Assembly (NCBI GenBank): GCA_937925595.1
Contig: CALALQ010000078.1
Location: 1-18,469, forward strand
Direction of reading: 5' to 3'
Source: an uncultured Demequina sp.
GTDB taxonomy: Bacteria > Actinomycetota > Actinomycetes > Actinomycetales > Demequinaceae
DNA length: 18,469 nt
Shown here piece by piece: positions 1 through 7,385 of the stretch. The notes under the pieces were generated by a model that did no database searches, was not told the DNA's origin, and saw only the letters and a list, made by a program, of their open reading frames with translations. The position numbers and the translations under genes were made by a program. Position 1 is the stretch's first letter. Every line of letters starts with the position of its first letter.

Positions 1-585
1 ATGTTCCCGCCGGTCAGCCAGGAGGCCATCGACGCCGGCTACCAGGACTTCGCGGACCGCTGGAACCCCATCCTCGACGTGTTCGATGAGGTGGGAGTGA
101 AGTTCGCCCACGAGGTGCACCCCAGCGAGATCGCGTACGACTACTGGACCACGGTGCGCACTCTCGAGGCGATCGGTCATCGCGAGGCCTTCGGCCTCAA
201 CTGGGACCCCAGCCACATGGTGTGGCAGGACCTCGACCCGGTGGGCTTCCTGCTCGACTTCAAGGACCGCATCTACCACGTGGACTGCAAGGACACCCGC
301 AAGCGCATGACCAACGGCCGCAACGGTCGCCTTGGCTCGCACCTCGCGTGGGCCGACCCGCGTCGTGGCTGGGACTTCATCTCGACAGGCCACGGCGATG
401 TGCCGTGGGAGGACGCCTTCCGCATGCTCAACCACATCGGTTACGAAGGCCCCATCTCCGTCGAGTGGGAGGACGCCGGCATGGATCGACTGGTGGGCGC
501 GCCTGAGGCCCTCGAGTTCGTCCGCCGCCTCGCCTTCGACGCGCCGGATGCCGCGTTCGACGCCGCGTTCAGCACGGGGGAGTAA
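1..585 (+). CDS. Sugar phosphate isomerase/epimerase (xylose isomerase-like TIM barrel), 5'-truncated
   Basis: This is the C-terminal 194 residues of a xylose-isomerase-like TIM-barrel protein. The family usually has roughly 280-340 residues, so the N-terminal part lies outside the window and the ATG at base 1 is most likely an internal Met, not the start. Metal- and substrate-binding motifs are visible: HEVHPSE (Glu38), NWDPSH (Asp69, His72), YHVDCKD (His93, Asp95), GHGDVPW (about 130-136) and SVEWED (Glu155). In this family such residues hold a divalent metal and isomerise or epimerise a sugar or inositol derivative; the exact substrate cannot be read from the sequence. It is followed 66 bases downstream by a ThuA-like gene on the same strand and then a convergent ROK regulator, a common arrangement for a carbohydrate-catabolism cluster. 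The fold is secure, the substrate is not. Confidence 0.9.
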   Translation: MFPPVSQEAIDAGYQDFADRWNPILDVFDEVGVKFAHEVHPSEIAYDYWTTVRTLEAIGHREAFGLNWDPSHMVWQDLDPVGFLLDFKDRIYHVDCKDTRKRMTNGRNGRLGSHLAWADPRRGWDFISTGHGDVPWEDAFRMLNHIGYEGPISVEWEDAGMDRLVGAPEALEFVRRLAFDAPDAAFDAAFSTGE

Positions 586-613
586 CCCTCGCTGCCTGCA
601 GCTGAAGTCCCAC

Positions 614-619
614 TATCAT
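614..619 (+). promoter_or_regulatory. Possible -10 element upstream of the ThuA-like gene
   Basis: TATCAT matches the sigma-70 -10 consensus at five of six positions and lies in the short gap before the ThuA-like gene, with a predicted transcript start near 626. No good -35 hexamer is visible 16-18 bases upstream, so this is only a weak candidate for an internal promoter. Confidence 0.25.
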
Positions 620-651
620 GGCCACAACGTCATGGTGCAAAGGGGCTTCAG

Positions 652-1341
652 ATGCGCAAGCAGGCGCTGATAGTGCGGGGTGGCTGGGCCGGGCATGATC
701 CGGTCCGTGCCACCGAGGTCTTCATTCCCTCGGTTGCGGCCGCGGGCTTCGATATCGACATCGAAGACACCCCTGAGGTGTACGCGGACAGCGACGTCAT
801 GGCTCGTTACGACCTCATCGTCCAGTGCGTGACGATGGGCAGTGCGACGGTCGACGAGGTCGCAGGATTGCGTAACGCGGTCGCAGCGGGGGCCGGCTTC
901 GCCGGCTGGCACGGCGGCATGATCGACTCCTACAGGGCGTCCACGGACTACCTGCAGCTCGTGGGCGCCCAGTTCGCCGCCCACCCTCACGCCCCCGAAG
1001 ACAAGGGCCGAACGGACGTCGAGGCCTACCGTTCCTACACCGTGAACATCACGGCCGAGGGTGCCCAGCACCCGATCCTGCAGGGCGTCAAGGACTTCGA
1101 TGTTCACACCGAGCAGTACTGGGTGCTCGACGACGGCCTCAATGAGGTGCTCGCGACCTGTGAGCTGGTTCCCGGCGACGGCGACGAATGGCCTGCTCCC
1201 GTGACGATGCCCGTGGTGTGGACACGGCGCTGGGGCAAGGGCAACATCTTCGTCACCTCGCTCGGCCACACGGTGGATCTGCTTGAGCGAGCTCCTGTGA
1301 AGGAGATCATCGAGCGTGGTCTGCTGTGGGCGGCTCGCTGA
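652..1341 (+). CDS. ThuA-like domain protein (trehalose/sugar utilisation family)
   Basis: A complete 229-residue single-domain protein of the ThuA-like family, which has a class I glutamine amidotransferase-like fold. The GWHGG motif at residues 85-89, the TEQYW segment at 153-157 and VTSLGHT at 201-207 are typical of the family. ThuA proteins are implicated in catabolism of trehalose, its isomers and related keto-sugars, and often sit beside Gfo/Idh dehydrogenases and sugar isomerases; the chemistry of this member is not known. The ATG is chosen because an AAAGGGG Shine-Dalgarno at 639-645 precedes it by seven bases and the protein begins directly with the first beta-strand (QALIVRGGW). It probably works with the upstream isomerase. 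It ends 30 bases from the stop of the convergent ROK gene; that gap contains no strong terminator. Confidence 0.88.
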   Translation: MRKQALIVRGGWAGHDPVRATEVFIPSVAAAGFDIDIEDTPEVYADSDVMARYDLIVQCVTMGSATVDEVAGLRNAVAAGAGFAGWHGGMIDSYRASTDYLQLVGAQFAAHPHAPEDKGRTDVEAYRSYTVNITAEGAQHPILQGVKDFDVHTEQYWVLDDGLNEVLATCELVPGDGDEWPAPVTMPVVWTRRWGKGNIFVTSLGHTVDLLERAPVKEIIERGLLWAAR

Positions 1342-1371
1342 CGCTCTCTCGACAGGGGCGGGCGCACTGCG

Positions 1372-2556
1372 CTAGGCGAGTTCGCGAAGCAGCGCTTCGA
1401 CCGATTCGACAGAGAGCACGTGCTGAATAGCCATCGCAGAGGCGCCTGACACGGCGGCATCCTCTTTGCCGCGAGAGCGAACGATCTGCAGATTGCTCGT
1501 CGCGAGGGGAGCAGAGCGCGTGTAGATCACCTCGCGGGCTCCTGCGAGCAGGTGGTCTCCCGCGTTCGCGAGCCGTCCGCCAAGGGCGATGACCGCAGGG
1601 TTGATGAGGCTCACGCAGGTGGTGAGCACTCGGCCGATGATGCGACCGGCCTCGCGCACCTCGCGCACCGCCTCGATGTCTCCGCGCAGCACGGCGGCCA
1701 CGACATCTCCTGTGCTCTCCACCTCAAGGCCGCGCTCCTTGAGTCGAGCGGCGATGGCGGGACCGGCGGCGATCGCCTCGAGGCATCCGAAGGATCCGCA
1801 GCGGCACAGCACGTCCTGCGCCTCCGGCACCCAGATGTGCCCGATGTCGCCCGCGATGCCTTGGGCTCCGCGATGCACTTTGCCGCCCGTGATGACACCG
1901 GCTCCGATGCCCGTGGCCACTTTGATGAAGAGCAGGTCGTCGACCTCTGACCAGTAGTCGTGGTGCTCACCGAGCGCCATCACGTTGACGTCGTTGTCGA
2001 CGAGGGTGATGACTCCGAGCGCCTCGCTCAGAACACCGGGAACGTCATAGCGGTCCCAGCCGGGCATGATGGGCGGGTCCACCGGCCGGCCGGTCGAGTG
2101 CTCAACCGGTCCGGGGAGGCCGACGCCCACGGCGCGCAGCGCGAGTGGCTTCTCCTCGAGCATGCGGCGAGCTTCCTCGATGACGAACGAGAGCACCTTC
2201 TCGGGCCCCTCGGCGACGGCGAGCGGTTCCTGGGTGTCGATGAGCATCGTGCCGTGCAGATCGGTGAGCGCAAGGTGCACGTGAGTGGCGCCGATGTCCA
2301 CGCCGAGCACCGCGTGACGCGTTCCGTCGAAGGCGAACTGCCGCGACGGGCGGCCACCTGTGGACGCAGCATCGGCCACAGGTGAGACGAGCTGGGCCCT
2401 CAGCAGGGCGTCGACTCGAGCCGCGACGGTTGACCGTGCGAGACCGGTCAGCGCGGCGAGTTCGGATCGCGTTCGCGGCTGGCCGTCACGCAGGATCTGG
2501 AAGATCTCGGACTGTGCGGCACCCGTGAGCGTCTCTTGGCCGCGAGCGTCGATCAT
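1372..2556 (-). CDS. ROK family transcriptional regulator (NagC/XylR type)
   Basis: A 394-residue repressor-type ROK protein. A winged helix-turn-helix occupies about residues 12-60 (SELAALTGLARSTVAARVDA region), and a sugar-kinase-like ROK domain runs from about residue 82. DIGATH (87-92) is the phosphate-binding loop, VDNDVN (186-191) carries the conserved catalytic-type Asp189, and His240 with Cys251, Cys253 and Cys258 (CRCGSFGC) forms the ROK zinc site. Proteins of this layout bind DNA in the absence of a sugar effector. The HTH marks it as a regulator even though kinase-like residues are kept. It faces the isomerase and ThuA genes tail to tail and probably controls them and itself. The ATG is preceded by TAGGAT, which could serve as a weak Shine-Dalgarno or as the -10 box of a leaderless promoter. 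The effector sugar is unknown. Confidence 0.92.
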   Translation of the reverse strand: MIDARGQETLTGAAQSEIFQILRDGQPRTRSELAALTGLARSTVAARVDALLRAQLVSPVADAASTGGRPSRQFAFDGTRHAVLGVDIGATHVHLALTDLHGTMLIDTQEPLAVAEGPEKVLSFVIEEARRMLEEKPLALRAVGVGLPGPVEHSTGRPVDPPIMPGWDRYDVPGVLSEALGVITLVDNDVNVMALGEHHDYWSEVDDLLFIKVATGIGAGVITGGKVHRGAQGIAGDIGHIWVPEAQDVLCRCGSFGCLEAIAAGPAIAARLKERGLEVESTGDVVAAVLRGDIEAVREVREAGRIIGRVLTTCVSLINPAVIALGGRLANAGDHLLAGAREVIYTRSAPLATSNLQIVRSRGKEDAAVSGASAMAIQHVLSVESVEALLRELA

Positions 2557-2583
2557 GCGTCGATCCTATCGTGCGGCTCCGTA

Positions 2584-2621
2584 CGAAAGTTGCCAGAATG
2601 AACCGAAAAAAGCAACTTTCG
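2584..2621. promoter_or_regulatory. Perfect 10-bp inverted repeat upstream of the ROK gene (candidate operator)
   Basis: CGAAAGTTGC at 2584-2593 is repeated in inverted orientation as GCAACTTTCG at 2612-2621, separated by 18 bases. The near arm begins 28 bases from the ROK start codon. If the TAGGAT box next to the start codon is a -10 element, the near arm would overlap the -35 region, the expected place for an autoregulatory operator. It could also fold as an RNA stem-loop on the ROK transcript. Binding by the ROK protein is an inference from position and symmetry. Confidence 0.6.
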
Positions 2622-2744
2622 CATGTTTGTCGTCATAAGCCTGCTGCGGCAGATTGTCGCCGCTTCCGGGTGAGCGGAAGGCCTCGCGAACGAACAGTGC
2701 GCGTGCATCTCAATCCTTGTGCTCCACCATCGGAGCGTCGCCGT

Positions 2745-2772
2745 TTGTTGCGCGCCCGCTCGCGGTGATACT
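2745..2772 (+). promoter_or_regulatory. rho: Possible rho promoter
   Basis: TTGTTG at 2745-2750 and GATACT at 2767-2772 are separated by 16 bases and resemble sigma-70 -35 and -10 boxes. This would give a leader of about 150 bases before rho. Both boxes are imperfect, so this is a moderate to weak prediction. Confidence 0.35.
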
Positions 2773-2880
2773 CTTCTTGTGCACCCCCCGGACGGCGCGT
2801 ATCGCCCCGGCGGATGACACACCACGTTCAAGGCGCCCACGGGCAATGTAGTCCTGCCGGGCGTACCCCACGTGGATCGA

Positions 2881-2920
2881 CTCGCACTTCTGGAGCCACC
2901 CGGGCTCGTGCGAGGGAGGG
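2881..2920 (+). promoter_or_regulatory. Leader hairpin running into the rho Shine-Dalgarno
   Basis: CTCGCAC (2881-2887) pairs with GTGCGAG (2908-2914), and inside it GAGCC (2893-2897) pairs with GGCTC (2903-2907), leaving a five-base bulge (2888-2892) and a five-base loop (2898-2902). The last bases of the outer stem overlap the start of the purine-rich ribosome binding site GAGGGAGGG (2912-2920), which sits nine bases before the rho GTG. Such a structure could modulate ribosome access. The pairing is seen; the regulatory role is inferred. Confidence 0.5.
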
Positions 2921-2929
2921 AATATCAAG

Positions 2930-4666
2930 GTGACAGACACCACCACACCGGTTGCGGACTCTACCGCGGCCCTCAACGCCATGAAGCTGCCCCAGCTGCA
3001 GGCTCTCGCCGCAGAACTGGGCGTCTCTGGCACTGCCAAGATGCGGAAGAGTGATCTTGTGGAAGCAATCCAGAACGGCGGCGCGCCCGTAGAGAAGCCT
3101 GCGGAGCAGCCCGCTGCCGAGACCGCGCCCGCAGCCATCGCAGCCCCTGCCGACAGTGCTCCCGCCGAAGCCCCAGCCGTCGACGCGCCGGCTCCCGCCG
3201 AGTCCTCCGCCCCGGAGAGCGAGGACGCCGCCGAGCGCGCCCGTCGTGCCGCCGCAGCGGTGACCGAGGCCGCCCTCGCGGACGGCGTCCGCGTCGAGCC
3301 CCGCCCCGAGCAGGAGGCCGCAAAGACGGACAAGTCCGCCGAAGGCGGGTCGCAGGGCGAAGAGCGCCAGCGTCAGAACAACCAGAACAACAGCGGCCGC
3401 GACGACGAAGAGCGTTCCGGTCGTCGCCGCCGCGGCCGTGGCCGCGGTCGCGGTCGCGGAAACCAGTCCGACGGTGCCCCCGTCGACTCTGTCGACGAGG
3501 ACGAGGTGCGTGAAGACGAGGAGCTGACCCCGGTGGGCGGCATCGTCGACGTGCTCGACAACTACGCCTTCATCCGCACCACGGGCTACCTGCCCGGCAA
3601 GTCTGACGTCTACGTCTCGATGAACCAGGTGCGCAAGTACGGCCTGCGCCGCGGCGACGCGGTCACCGGAAACGCCCGCGCTCCCCGCCCCGGCGAGCGT
3701 GGCCAGCGTCAGAAGTTCTCTGCTCTGGGCACGATCTTCACCGTGAACGGTCTGGACCCCGAGGCCGCGAAGGCTCGCCCCGAGTTCGGCGACCTCACGC
3801 CGCTGTACCCGCAGCAGCGCCTTCACCTCGAGACCGACCCGCGCAACCTCACCAACCGCGTGATCGACCTTGTCGCTCCCATCGGCAAGGGCCAGCGTGG
3901 TCTGATCGTCTCCCCGCCCAAGGCCGGTAAGACGCTCGTCATGCAGTCGATCGCGAACGCGATCACGACGAACAACCCTGAGGTGCACCTCATGATCGTC
4001 CTCGTCGACGAGCGTCCTGAGGAGGTCACCGACTTCCAGCGCTCGGTCAAGGGCGAGGTCATCGCGTCGACCTTCGACCGTCCCGCCTCCGACCACACGA
4101 CCGTCGCCGAGCTCGCGATCGAGCGCGCTAAGCGACTCGTGGAGATGGGCCAGGACGTCGTCATCCTGCTCGATGGCATCACCCGCCTTGGCCGCGCCTA
4201 CAACCTTGCCGCCCCAGCGTCGGGCCGCATCCTGTCCGGTGGTGTGGACTCCTCGGCGCTGTACCCGCCCAAGAAGTTCTTTGGCGCCGCGCGCAACATC
4301 GAGAACGGCGGATCGCTCACGATCCTCGCGACCGCGCTCGTAGAGACCGGCTCCAAGATGGATGAGGTCATCTTCGAGGAGTTCAAGGGCACCGGCAACA
4401 TGGAGCTCAAGCTCTCGCGACAGCTCGCCGACCGCCGCATCTTCCCCGCGGTTGACGTCAACGCCTCCGGCACGCGCCGCGAGGAGATCCTCGTCAGCCC
4501 CGAAGAGCTCAAGGTCATGTGGAAGCTGCGCCGCGTGCTCACGGGTCTCGAGACCCAGGCCGCCGCGGAGCTGCTGCTTGGCAAGCTCAAGGAGAACAAG
4601 ACCAACGCCGAGTTCCTCATGCAGGTCGCAAAGACCACGCCCGGAGCGGACACGGACGAAAACTGA
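2930..4666 (+). CDS. rho: Transcription termination factor Rho
   Basis: A 578-residue Rho, the hexameric RNA-dependent ATPase that ends transcription at unstructured C-rich sites. The Rho_N helical domain covers about residues 15-50. An Ala/Pro/Glu-rich and then Arg/Gly-rich low-complexity insertion (about 51-190, with RRRRGRGRGRGRG at 165-177) follows, as in other high-GC actinobacterial Rho proteins. The cold-shock-like RNA-binding domain is about 199-275. The ATPase core carries the P-loop SPPKAGKT (328-335), the catalytic-Glu segment DERPEEVTDF (360-369), Walker B VVILLDG (410-416) and ADRRIFPA with the likely arginine finger (500-507). The GTG start is supported by GAGGGAGGG at 2912-2920. 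The gene stands alone between a structured leader and an intrinsic terminator. The insertion probably adds RNA affinity and helps termination on GC-rich transcripts (inference from family studies). Confidence 0.97.
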   Translation: MTDTTTPVADSTAALNAMKLPQLQALAAELGVSGTAKMRKSDLVEAIQNGGAPVEKPAEQPAAETAPAAIAAPADSAPAEAPAVDAPAPAESSAPESEDAAERARRAAAAVTEAALADGVRVEPRPEQEAAKTDKSAEGGSQGEERQRQNNQNNSGRDDEERSGRRRRGRGRGRGRGNQSDGAPVDSVDEDEVREDEELTPVGGIVDVLDNYAFIRTTGYLPGKSDVYVSMNQVRKYGLRRGDAVTGNARAPRPGERGQRQKFSALGTIFTVNGLDPEAAKARPEFGDLTPLYPQQRLHLETDPRNLTNRVIDLVAPIGKGQRGLIVSPPKAGKTLVMQSIANAITTNNPEVHLMIVLVDERPEEVTDFQRSVKGEVIASTFDRPASDHTTVAELAIERAKRLVEMGQDVVILLDGITRLGRAYNLAAPASGRILSGGVDSSALYPPKKFFGAARNIENGGSLTILATALVETGSKMDEVIFEEFKGTGNMELKLSRQLADRRIFPAVDVNASGTRREEILVSPEELKVMWKLRRVLTGLETQAAAELLLGKLKENKTNAEFLMQVAKTTPGADTDEN

Positions 4667-4682
4667 CTGCTTCAGCGCGGAG

Positions 4683-4710
4683 GGCCCCGGTGATTCCACC
4701 GGGGCCTTTT
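4683..4710 (+). terminator. Intrinsic terminator of rho
   Basis: A perfect 10-bp GC-rich stem, GGCCCCGGTG (4683-4692) with CACCGGGGCC (4697-4706), a four-base ATTC loop and a TTTT tail (4707-4710), begins 16 bases after the rho stop codon. It is a textbook Rho-independent terminator and separates rho from the protease gene. Confidence 0.92.
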
Positions 4711-4780
4711 GCTTGCGCGCGCCACGCCGAAAAACCGGCATAAAGTGCGCAAAACGGAAACTCTCGGCAGGATGGGGCTG

Positions 4781-4806
4781 TTGTGCGCTCTGACCGAGCG
4801 CGACAA
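4781..4806 (+). promoter_or_regulatory. Hairpin in the region upstream of the M6 protease gene
   Basis: TTGTGCGCTC (4781-4790) can pair with GAGCGCGACAA (4796-4806) around a TGACC loop, with one bulged A at 4803 and one G-T wobble. A smaller GGAAC/GTTCC repeat (4813-4829) follows. No clear sigma-70 promoter is visible in 4711-4919. The role is unknown; it could be part of the mRNA leader or a protein-binding site. Confidence 0.35.
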
Positions 4807-4866
4807 CGGCATGGAACGGGGGAGGTTCCGCAACGCGCACCGCAGCGCGGTCCTGCCTCGCCACAT

Positions 4867-4898
4867 CCGGCGCGCTCGCCACCCAACGGGCGCGCCGG
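4867..4898 (+). promoter_or_regulatory. Strong 12-bp hairpin just before the M6 protease Shine-Dalgarno
   Basis: CCGGCGCGCTCG (4867-4878) pairs with CGGGCGCGCCGG (4887-4898) through 12 base pairs including one G-T wobble, with an eight-base loop. There is no T-tract, so it is not a standard terminator. It ends 11 bases before the GGGAGG ribosome binding site (4910-4915). It could stabilise the mRNA 5' end or act as an attenuator; function is inferred only from position. Confidence 0.5.
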
Positions 4899-4919
4899 CC
4901 CAGGAACAAGGGAGGCGCA

Positions 4920-7307
4920 GTGCGCAAGACGGTAGTGGCAGTGGCATCAGCGGCATTGCTGGCGGCGGGAATGGTGGCGGCTCCGGCCGCGACCGCGGCA
5001 CCCCCAGTGGCACCACAGTCGGCGGAGGTTGCTCCACCAGACAATCTGTTCAATCCGCTGGACGAGAAGCGCAGCGCTATGCGCGAGGCAGCCATCACGG
5101 GAGTGCTGAGCGGCGACCTCAAGACCGCGCAGCGTGGCGGCAGCACCGTGGTGCAGGTGGGCGACCCCGCCGCTCACGGCGGCAAGGACAAGCCGGGAAA
5201 GCCAGGCAAGCCGGGAAAGCCAGGCAAGCCGGGAAAGCCAGGCAAGCCGGGAAAGCCCGGTCCGGGCCACCACCACAAGCCCAAGAGCCAGTACGTCGAG
5301 CTGTCGCGAGAGGCTACCGACCGGATCTTCGTCATCCTCGCCGAGTTCGGCGACACCCCCTCGCCCTACCCTCCCGCGGAGAATGCCCAGCGCACCGAGG
5401 GTCCTCTGCACAACGAGATTCCCAAGCCCAATCGCAAGCTGGACAACGCCACGGTGTGGCAATCCGATTACTCGCGCAGCTACTTCCAGGAGCTGTACTT
5501 CGGCGGCAAGGAGTCGCTGCGTGACTACTTCGAGACCCAGTCCTCCGGCCGGTACAGCGTCGAGGGCACCGTCACCGACTGGGTGAAGGTGCCATACACG
5601 CAGGGCCGCTACGGCACTGATCTGTGCGGAGACAACGTGTGCTCATCCGTGTGGGCACTCGTTCGCGACGCCGCGCAGGTCTGGTACGACGACCAGCTCG
5701 CCAAAGGCCTCTCCGTCGAAGAGGTCAACGCGGAGCTGCAGTCCTTCGACGTGTGGGACCGCTATGACTACGACGGCGACGGCGACTTCAACGAGCCGGA
5801 CGGCTACATCGACCACTTCCAGATCGTCCACGCGGGCGGCGACCAGGCGGATGGCGACCCCATCTACGGCGACGACGCGATCTGGTCGCACCGCTGGTAC
5901 GCGTACTACCCGAACATCGGCCTTGAGGGTCCGGAGACGAATCCCCTGGGCGGCACCCAGATCGGCACGTCGGGCGTGTGGATCGGCGACTACACGATGC
6001 AGCCGGAGAACGGTGGCCGCAGCGTGTTCTACCACGAGTACGCCCACGACCTGGGACTGCCGGACGACTACAACACGCTGTCCGGCGGAGATAACAACAA
6101 CGAGTACTGGACCCTCATGGCCCAGAGCCGCCTGAGCGGAAAGAACGACGGCGGTCTTGGAGAGCGCGGCGGCGACCTTGGCGCATGGAACAAGCTCATG
6201 CTTGGGTGGCTCGACTACAAGTACCTCGACGCGGGCACCAAGGCGAAGGTCGAGCTCGGCGTCTCGGAGTACAACACCAAGAAGCCGCAGGCCCTCATCG
6301 TCGGCCTTCCTGAGAAGGAGGTGACGGTGGACCTGGGCGCGCCGTTCGCGGGCAAATTCCAGTGGTACAGCGGCACCGGCCACGACATGAGCTCCACGCT
6401 CACTCGTGAGGTCACCGTGCCGGAAGGCTCACCGCGGCTGACCTTCCAGACCCGCTACGACATCGAAGAGGGCTACGACTTCTTCTTCGTCGAGGTGGAC
6501 TCCGGTGAGGGCTTCGTGCCTATCGCCGGATCGATCTCCTCTGCCGCAGAGGTGACCGCGACGGACGGCACGCAGGCCGAGTGGACGCTCGCCGAGTTCG
6601 ACCTCAGCGACTTCGCCGGCCAGACCGTGACGCTGCGACTGCGCTACGAGACCGATCCCGCGGTGTCCGGCAACGACCCCGACGTCCCCGACGGCATCTT
6701 CCTCGACGACATCACCATCGAGGGTATCTTCACTGACGGCGCCGAAGACGGCGAGGACGGCTGGACCGCCGAGGGCTTCGAGGTGGTGAGCGACACTGCC
6801 ACCAACTGGTACCCGAACTACTACATCGCCGCGTACCGCTCGTACGTGTCCTACGACAAGTACCTGCAGACCGGCCCGTACTTCTTCGGCTACCAGAACA
6901 CGAAGCCGGACTGGGTGGATCACTTCCCCTACCAGGAGGGAGTGCTCATCTCGTACTGGGATCTGTCGTACTCGGACAACGACACGTTCGCCCACCCGGG
7001 CAGCGGCAGGAACCTGTACATCGACGCGCACCCCAAGCCGTTCAAGGACGTGAACGGCAACTACTGGAGGGCGCGAGTGCAGGTCTACGACGCTCCGTTC
7101 AGCCTCAAGAAGGCTGACGATCTCAAGCTTCACGTCAACTCCAAGAAGAGCACCGTGAAGGGGGAGAAGGCGAACCCTGTCTTCGACGACACCAAGAAGT
7201 ACTGGTATTCGGAGCTGCCGAACCATGGCGTCAAGCTCCCTGCCGTCGGAGTGAAGATTCGCGTGGACAAGCAGACAAAGGACGGCGTCTCGCTGTCCGT
7301 GTCCTAG
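4920..7307 (+). CDS. Secreted M6 family metalloprotease (immune inhibitor A type)
   Basis: A 795-residue secreted zinc protease. Residues 1-26 form a Sec signal peptide (MRK, hydrophobic core, ATA just before Ala27). A propeptide-like segment (about 27-88) leads into a (Lys-Pro-Gly)8 tract at 91-114 and a GHHHKPK stretch. The catalytic domain spans about 133-430, with zinc motif HEYAHDLGLPD (His372, Glu373, His376, Asp382), a calcium-loop-like DYDGDGDFNEPDG (283-295), a likely disulfide Cys236-Cys241, YWTLMAQ near the Met-turn position, and GAWNKLMLGW (421-430), a family hallmark. A beta-sandwich MAM-like domain (about 490-603) and a C-terminal region complete it, as in Bacillus InhA and Vibrio PrtV relatives. 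It would degrade extracellular protein; the substrate is unknown. The GTG start has GGGAGG four bases upstream and the best signal peptide. The gene has its own terminator and lies within an otherwise conserved housekeeping block. Confidence 0.93.
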   Translation: MRKTVVAVASAALLAAGMVAAPAATAAPPVAPQSAEVAPPDNLFNPLDEKRSAMREAAITGVLSGDLKTAQRGGSTVVQVGDPAAHGGKDKPGKPGKPGKPGKPGKPGKPGKPGPGHHHKPKSQYVELSREATDRIFVILAEFGDTPSPYPPAENAQRTEGPLHNEIPKPNRKLDNATVWQSDYSRSYFQELYFGGKESLRDYFETQSSGRYSVEGTVTDWVKVPYTQGRYGTDLCGDNVCSSVWALVRDAAQVWYDDQLAKGLSVEEVNAELQSFDVWDRYDYDGDGDFNEPDGYIDHFQIVHAGGDQADGDPIYGDDAIWSHRWYAYYPNIGLEGPETNPLGGTQIGTSGVWIGDYTMQPENGGRSVFYHEYAHDLGLPDDYNTLSGGDNNNEYWTLMAQSRLSGKNDGGLGERGGDLGAWNKLMLGWLDYKYLDAGTKAKVELGVSEYNTKKPQALIVGLPEKEVTVDLGAPFAGKFQWYSGTGHDMSSTLTREVTVPEGSPRLTFQTRYDIEEGYDFFFVEVDSGEGFVPIAGSISSAAEVTATDGTQAEWTLAEFDLSDFAGQTVTLRLRYETDPAVSGNDPDVPDGIFLDDITIEGIFTDGAEDGEDGWTAEGFEVVSDTATNWYPNYYIAAYRSYVSYDKYLQTGPYFFGYQNTKPDWVDHFPYQEGVLISYWDLSYSDNDTFAHPGSGRNLYIDAHPKPFKDVNGNYWRARVQVYDAPFSLKKADDLKLHVNSKKSTVKGEKANPVFDDTKKYWYSELPNHGVKLPAVGVKIRVDKQTKDGVSLSVS
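5190..5261 (+). repeat. 18-bp tandem repeat encoding Lys-Pro-Gly linker
   Basis: Four head-to-tail copies of an 18-base unit, AAGCCGGGAAAGCCAGGC, start at 5190, 5208, 5226 and 5244. The first three are identical and the fourth differs at two bases (ending CCCGGT). Each unit is itself two related 9-mers, each encoding Lys-Pro-Gly, giving eight triplets. Gain or loss of units keeps the reading frame, so linker length could vary between strains. Confidence 0.95.
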
Positions 7308-7320
7308 CGGACAGCGTCGC

Positions 7321-7367
7321 AGCGTCGGCGGCTCCCCGGCCGTGCCATCCGGGGAGCCGTCGATGCT
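7321..7367 (+). terminator. Long stem-loop terminator after the M6 protease
   Basis: A continuous 19-bp stem (7321-7339 with 7349-7367, two G-T wobbles, a fully Watson-Crick 11-bp core CGGCTCCCCGG/CCGGGGAGCCG) closes a nine-base loop and begins 13 bases after the protease stop. It lacks a T-tract, as many high-GC actinobacterial terminators do. It ends 18 bases before the lipoprotein start, so it may also limit or insulate transcription of that gene. Confidence 0.75.
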
Positions 7368-7385
7368 CGGCGCGTGAGGAGAATC

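Larger units (their letters stand above)
2557..2929. other. Intergenic region between divergent ROK gene and rho
   Basis: No credible coding sequence lies in these 373 bases. They contain the ROK-side inverted repeat, a possible rho promoter near 2745-2772 and a leader hairpin that reaches into the rho Shine-Dalgarno. Apart from these, 2622-2740 shows nothing I can assign. Confidence 0.6.

Noticed and set aside
1..3. ATG at base 1 as the true start of the first gene
   Set aside because: The protein would lack roughly the first half of the TIM barrel, and in homologues this Met lies inside the protein.
1342..1371. Possible bidirectional terminator between the convergent ThuA and ROK genes
   Set aside because: Only a four-base GCGC/GCGC pairing overlapping the ROK stop codon is visible, too weak to call.
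2828..5146. 772-codon open frame on the minus strand
   Set aside because: It lies opposite rho and the protease start; rho is unambiguous. The frame is open because of high-GC codon bias, and its translation is low complexity with no domain.
5190..5261. Tandem repeat considered as a CRISPR-like or regulatory array
   Set aside because: Units are contiguous with no spacers and are in frame within a protein-coding gene; it is a coding minisatellite.
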